Origin: CADCVW01 sp035644935 | GTDB lineage: Bacteria > Pseudomonadota > Alphaproteobacteria > Sphingomonadales > Sphingomonadaceae | Direction: 5' to 3' | Length of the DNA stretch: 13,808 nucleotides | Assembly (NCBI GenBank): GCA_035644935.1 | Contig: DASQNO010000074.1 | Location: forward strand, 1-13,808 | Shown: positions 12,441 to 13,808 of the stretch, in pieces | How positions within the stretch are numbered: the first letter of the stretch is position 1 | How the letters are laid out: each line of letters begins with the position of its first letter | Program-made: the position numbers and the translations under genes | The notes under the pieces: generated by a model | What the model saw: only the letters and a program-made list of their open reading frames with translations | What the model was told of the DNA's origin: nothing | Database searches by the model: none

Positions 12441-13697
12441 ATGGCGGAAGCGCAAGCGATGGACCGGCGGCGGTGGCTGATCGTGGCGCTCGTCTTCATC
12501 GCCATCATGCTCAACTACGTCGACCGCCAGATCCTAGCGCTGCTCAAGCCGACGTTGCAGGCGGAGTTCGACTGGTCGGACCGCGACTACAGCCACATGG
12601 GCTCCGCGTTCCAGTTCTCCGCCGCGCTCGCCTTCCTGGGCACCGGCTGGTTCATCGACAAGGTCGGCCTGCGCCGCGGGTTCGCCGCCGGCGTGTTCGC
12701 GTGGAGCCTGGCGGCGATGGCGCACGCCTTCACGACCACCGTGGGGGGCTTCATAGCGGCCCGCGCCGCGCTGGGCGCGGCGGAGGCGGTCGGGACCCCG
12801 GCGGCGGTCAAGACTGCCGCGACCTATTTCGGGCCTAAGGAGCGCTCGACGGTGCTCGGCATCGGCAACATGGCGCCCAACATCGGCGCAGTGATCACGC
12901 CGCTGACGATCCCCTTTCTGGCGCTGTGGATGGGCTGGCAGGCGACGTTCCTCATCGCCGGCGGGCTCGGCATCATCTGGGTGTTCGCGTGGCTGGCGGT
13001 TCGCTTGCCGCCGCAGCCGGGCGCGACCACCGAAGCCGAACCGTCCGTGCCATGGGCATCGCTGCTCAAGGAGCGGCGAACCTGGGCGCTGATCGCGGGC
13101 AAGGCGCTGACCGATCAGGTCTGGTGGTTCCTTTTGTTCTTCGCGCCGGACATCTTCAACCGCATGTTCGGGCTCAGCCAGGGCAAGCTCGGGCTGCCGG
13201 TGGCGCTGGTCTACGCGATGGCCGCGATGGGCGCGCTGAGCGGCGGCTGGCTGACGACGCGCCTGCTGCGGCGCGGCGTATCGGTGAACCGGGCGCGCAA
13301 GGGCACGATGCTCCTCTACGCGCTGATCATTCTCGTCATCCCGCTCGTGCTGCTGACGGACAACCCGTGGATCGCGGCGCTGCTGCTCGGCACCGCGCTG
13401 TTCGCGCACCAGGGCTTTTCGACCAACCTGTTCGGGCTGGCCACCGATCTGTTCGCGGCGCGCGTCGTCGGCACCGCCATCGGCATCGCCGCCTTCGCAG
13501 GCAACCTCAGCGGCATGGCGATGATCGAATTCGCCGGCTGGTCTCTCGACGCGGGCCGCGGCTATGCGCCGATGCTGTACGTGTGCGCGGGGTCGTATCT
13601 GGCCGCCCTGGCGGCGATCCACCTGCTGGTGCCTCGGATCGAAGGCGAGGCTCACGGGGATGAGGCGGGCGAGGGAACCCCGGTCTTCGCGCACTAG
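12441..13697 (+). CDS. MFS transporter, anion:cation symporter (ACS) family, hexuronate-type
   Basis: The product has 418 residues. The ATG at 12441 has GGGGAG with 6-nt spacing, clearly better than the ATG two codons earlier; the frame stays open far upstream, but only as antisense of YeiH. Twelve membrane segments are expected. Family marks are N25-Y-V-D-R-Q in the first helix, the motif-A loop G69-W-F-I-D-K-V-G-L-R-R, and R108-A-A-L-G-A-A-E-A in helix 4. These fit the ACS branch that includes ExuT and the glucarate/galactonate importers: proton-driven uptake of a sugar acid across the inner membrane. The exact substrate cannot be read. A LacI-like operator lies upstream, and a REP-like double hairpin follows the stop codon after 26 bp. 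Confidence 0.9.
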   Translation: MAEAQAMDRRRWLIVALVFIAIMLNYVDRQILALLKPTLQAEFDWSDRDYSHMGSAFQFSAALAFLGTGWFIDKVGLRRGFAAGVFAWSLAAMAHAFTTTVGGFIAARAALGAAEAVGTPAAVKTAATYFGPKERSTVLGIGNMAPNIGAVITPLTIPFLALWMGWQATFLIAGGLGIIWVFAWLAVRLPPQPGATTEAEPSVPWASLLKERRTWALIAGKALTDQVWWFLLFFAPDIFNRMFGLSQGKLGLPVALVYAMAAMGALSGGWLTTRLLRRGVSVNRARKGTMLLYALIILVIPLVLLTDNPWIAALLLGTALFAHQGFSTNLFGLATDLFAARVVGTAIGIAAFAGNLSGMAMIEFAGWSLDAGRGYAPMLYVCAGSYLAALAAIHLLVPRIEGEAHGDEAGEGTPVFAH

Positions 13698-13723
13698 AGT
13701 TCGATACGGCTTGGTTGATCCGT

Positions 13724-13773
13724 CCTCCCCTGCATTTGCAGGGGAGGGGGACCGTCCCGCGCAGCGGGATGGT
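13724..13773. repeat. REP-like double-hairpin intergenic element (also a likely transcript end)
   Basis: Two adjacent hairpins. CCTCCCCTGCA (13724-13734) pairs perfectly with TGCAGGGGAGG (13737-13747) around TT. ACCGTCCCGC (13751-13760) pairs with GCGGGATGGT (13764-13773) with one G-T pair around GCA. The flanking GGGGACC and GGTGGAGGGGC text matches, from memory, a short repeat scattered between genes in many Sphingomonadales genomes. It starts 26 bp past the MFS stop codon and probably ends or protects that transcript. Confidence 0.7.
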
Positions 13774-13808
13774 GGAGGGGCTTCTTCCGGCCCGGCGACA
13801 AGAAACCC

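Noticed and set aside
12534..13694. Minus-strand open frame opposite the MFS gene
   Set aside because: Arg/Gln/His-rich antisense translation without domains; the plus-strand frame is a complete transporter.

Overview
The window is very GC-rich with dense, short-spaced genes. Its gene families and a REP-like intergenic repeat at the right edge point to an alphaproteobacterium of the Sphingomonadales, most likely a Sphingomonas relative. This is an inference from style and gene content; no rRNA or other phylogenetic marker is present. I found no tRNA, rRNA, CRISPR array, transposase, integrase or phage gene, and no gene-free stretch longer than about 255 bases.

Layout, left to right. (1) 1-952, minus: N-terminal part of a soluble poly-HAMP sensor kinase, cut by the window edge. 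(2) 1140-3060: a divergent metal- or redox-type cassette. A MerR-family regulator (plus) faces a glutaredoxin-MauE fusion membrane protein (minus), followed by a DUF305 lipoprotein (minus). The 80-bp divergent gap holds a textbook MerR-type promoter: -35 and -10 about 19-20 bp apart around a near-perfect 16-bp dyad. (3) 3053-4753, minus: an M28 zinc peptidase fused to a multi-spanning membrane domain, like eukaryotic ERMP1/Fxna. (4) 5008-7594: a short BLUF blue-light sensor (plus) convergent with a PAS-PAS-GGDEF-EAL cyclic-di-GMP enzyme (minus). (5) 7788-9383, minus: a half-length secreted M16 peptidase. (6) 9516-10142, plus: a membrane-anchored retropepsin-like aspartic protease. (7) 10272-13697: a LacI-type regulator (plus), a YeiH/UPF0324 membrane protein (minus) and an ACS-family MFS transporter (plus); a LacI-like operator lies in the 43-bp gap between the last two. 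(8) 13698-13808: a REP-like double hairpin.

How the genes may work together. The MerR protein probably controls the Grx-MauE gene, and perhaps DUF305, in response to a thiophilic metal. Its two-cysteine loop resembles copper sensors, while the promoter resembles the mercury operon promoter. The BLUF and GGDEF-EAL proteins could form a light-to-c-di-GMP switch by protein contact. The LacI regulator probably controls the sugar-acid type MFS transporter. All three convergent gene pairs overlap at their stop codons (8, 8 and 4 nt), leaving no room for terminators between them.

Gaps not covered by a firm feature: 953-1139 (leader of the kinase; no convincing promoter), 1587-1756 (only a small hairpin), 4754-5007 (shared upstream region of the M28 and BLUF genes; no convincing promoter).
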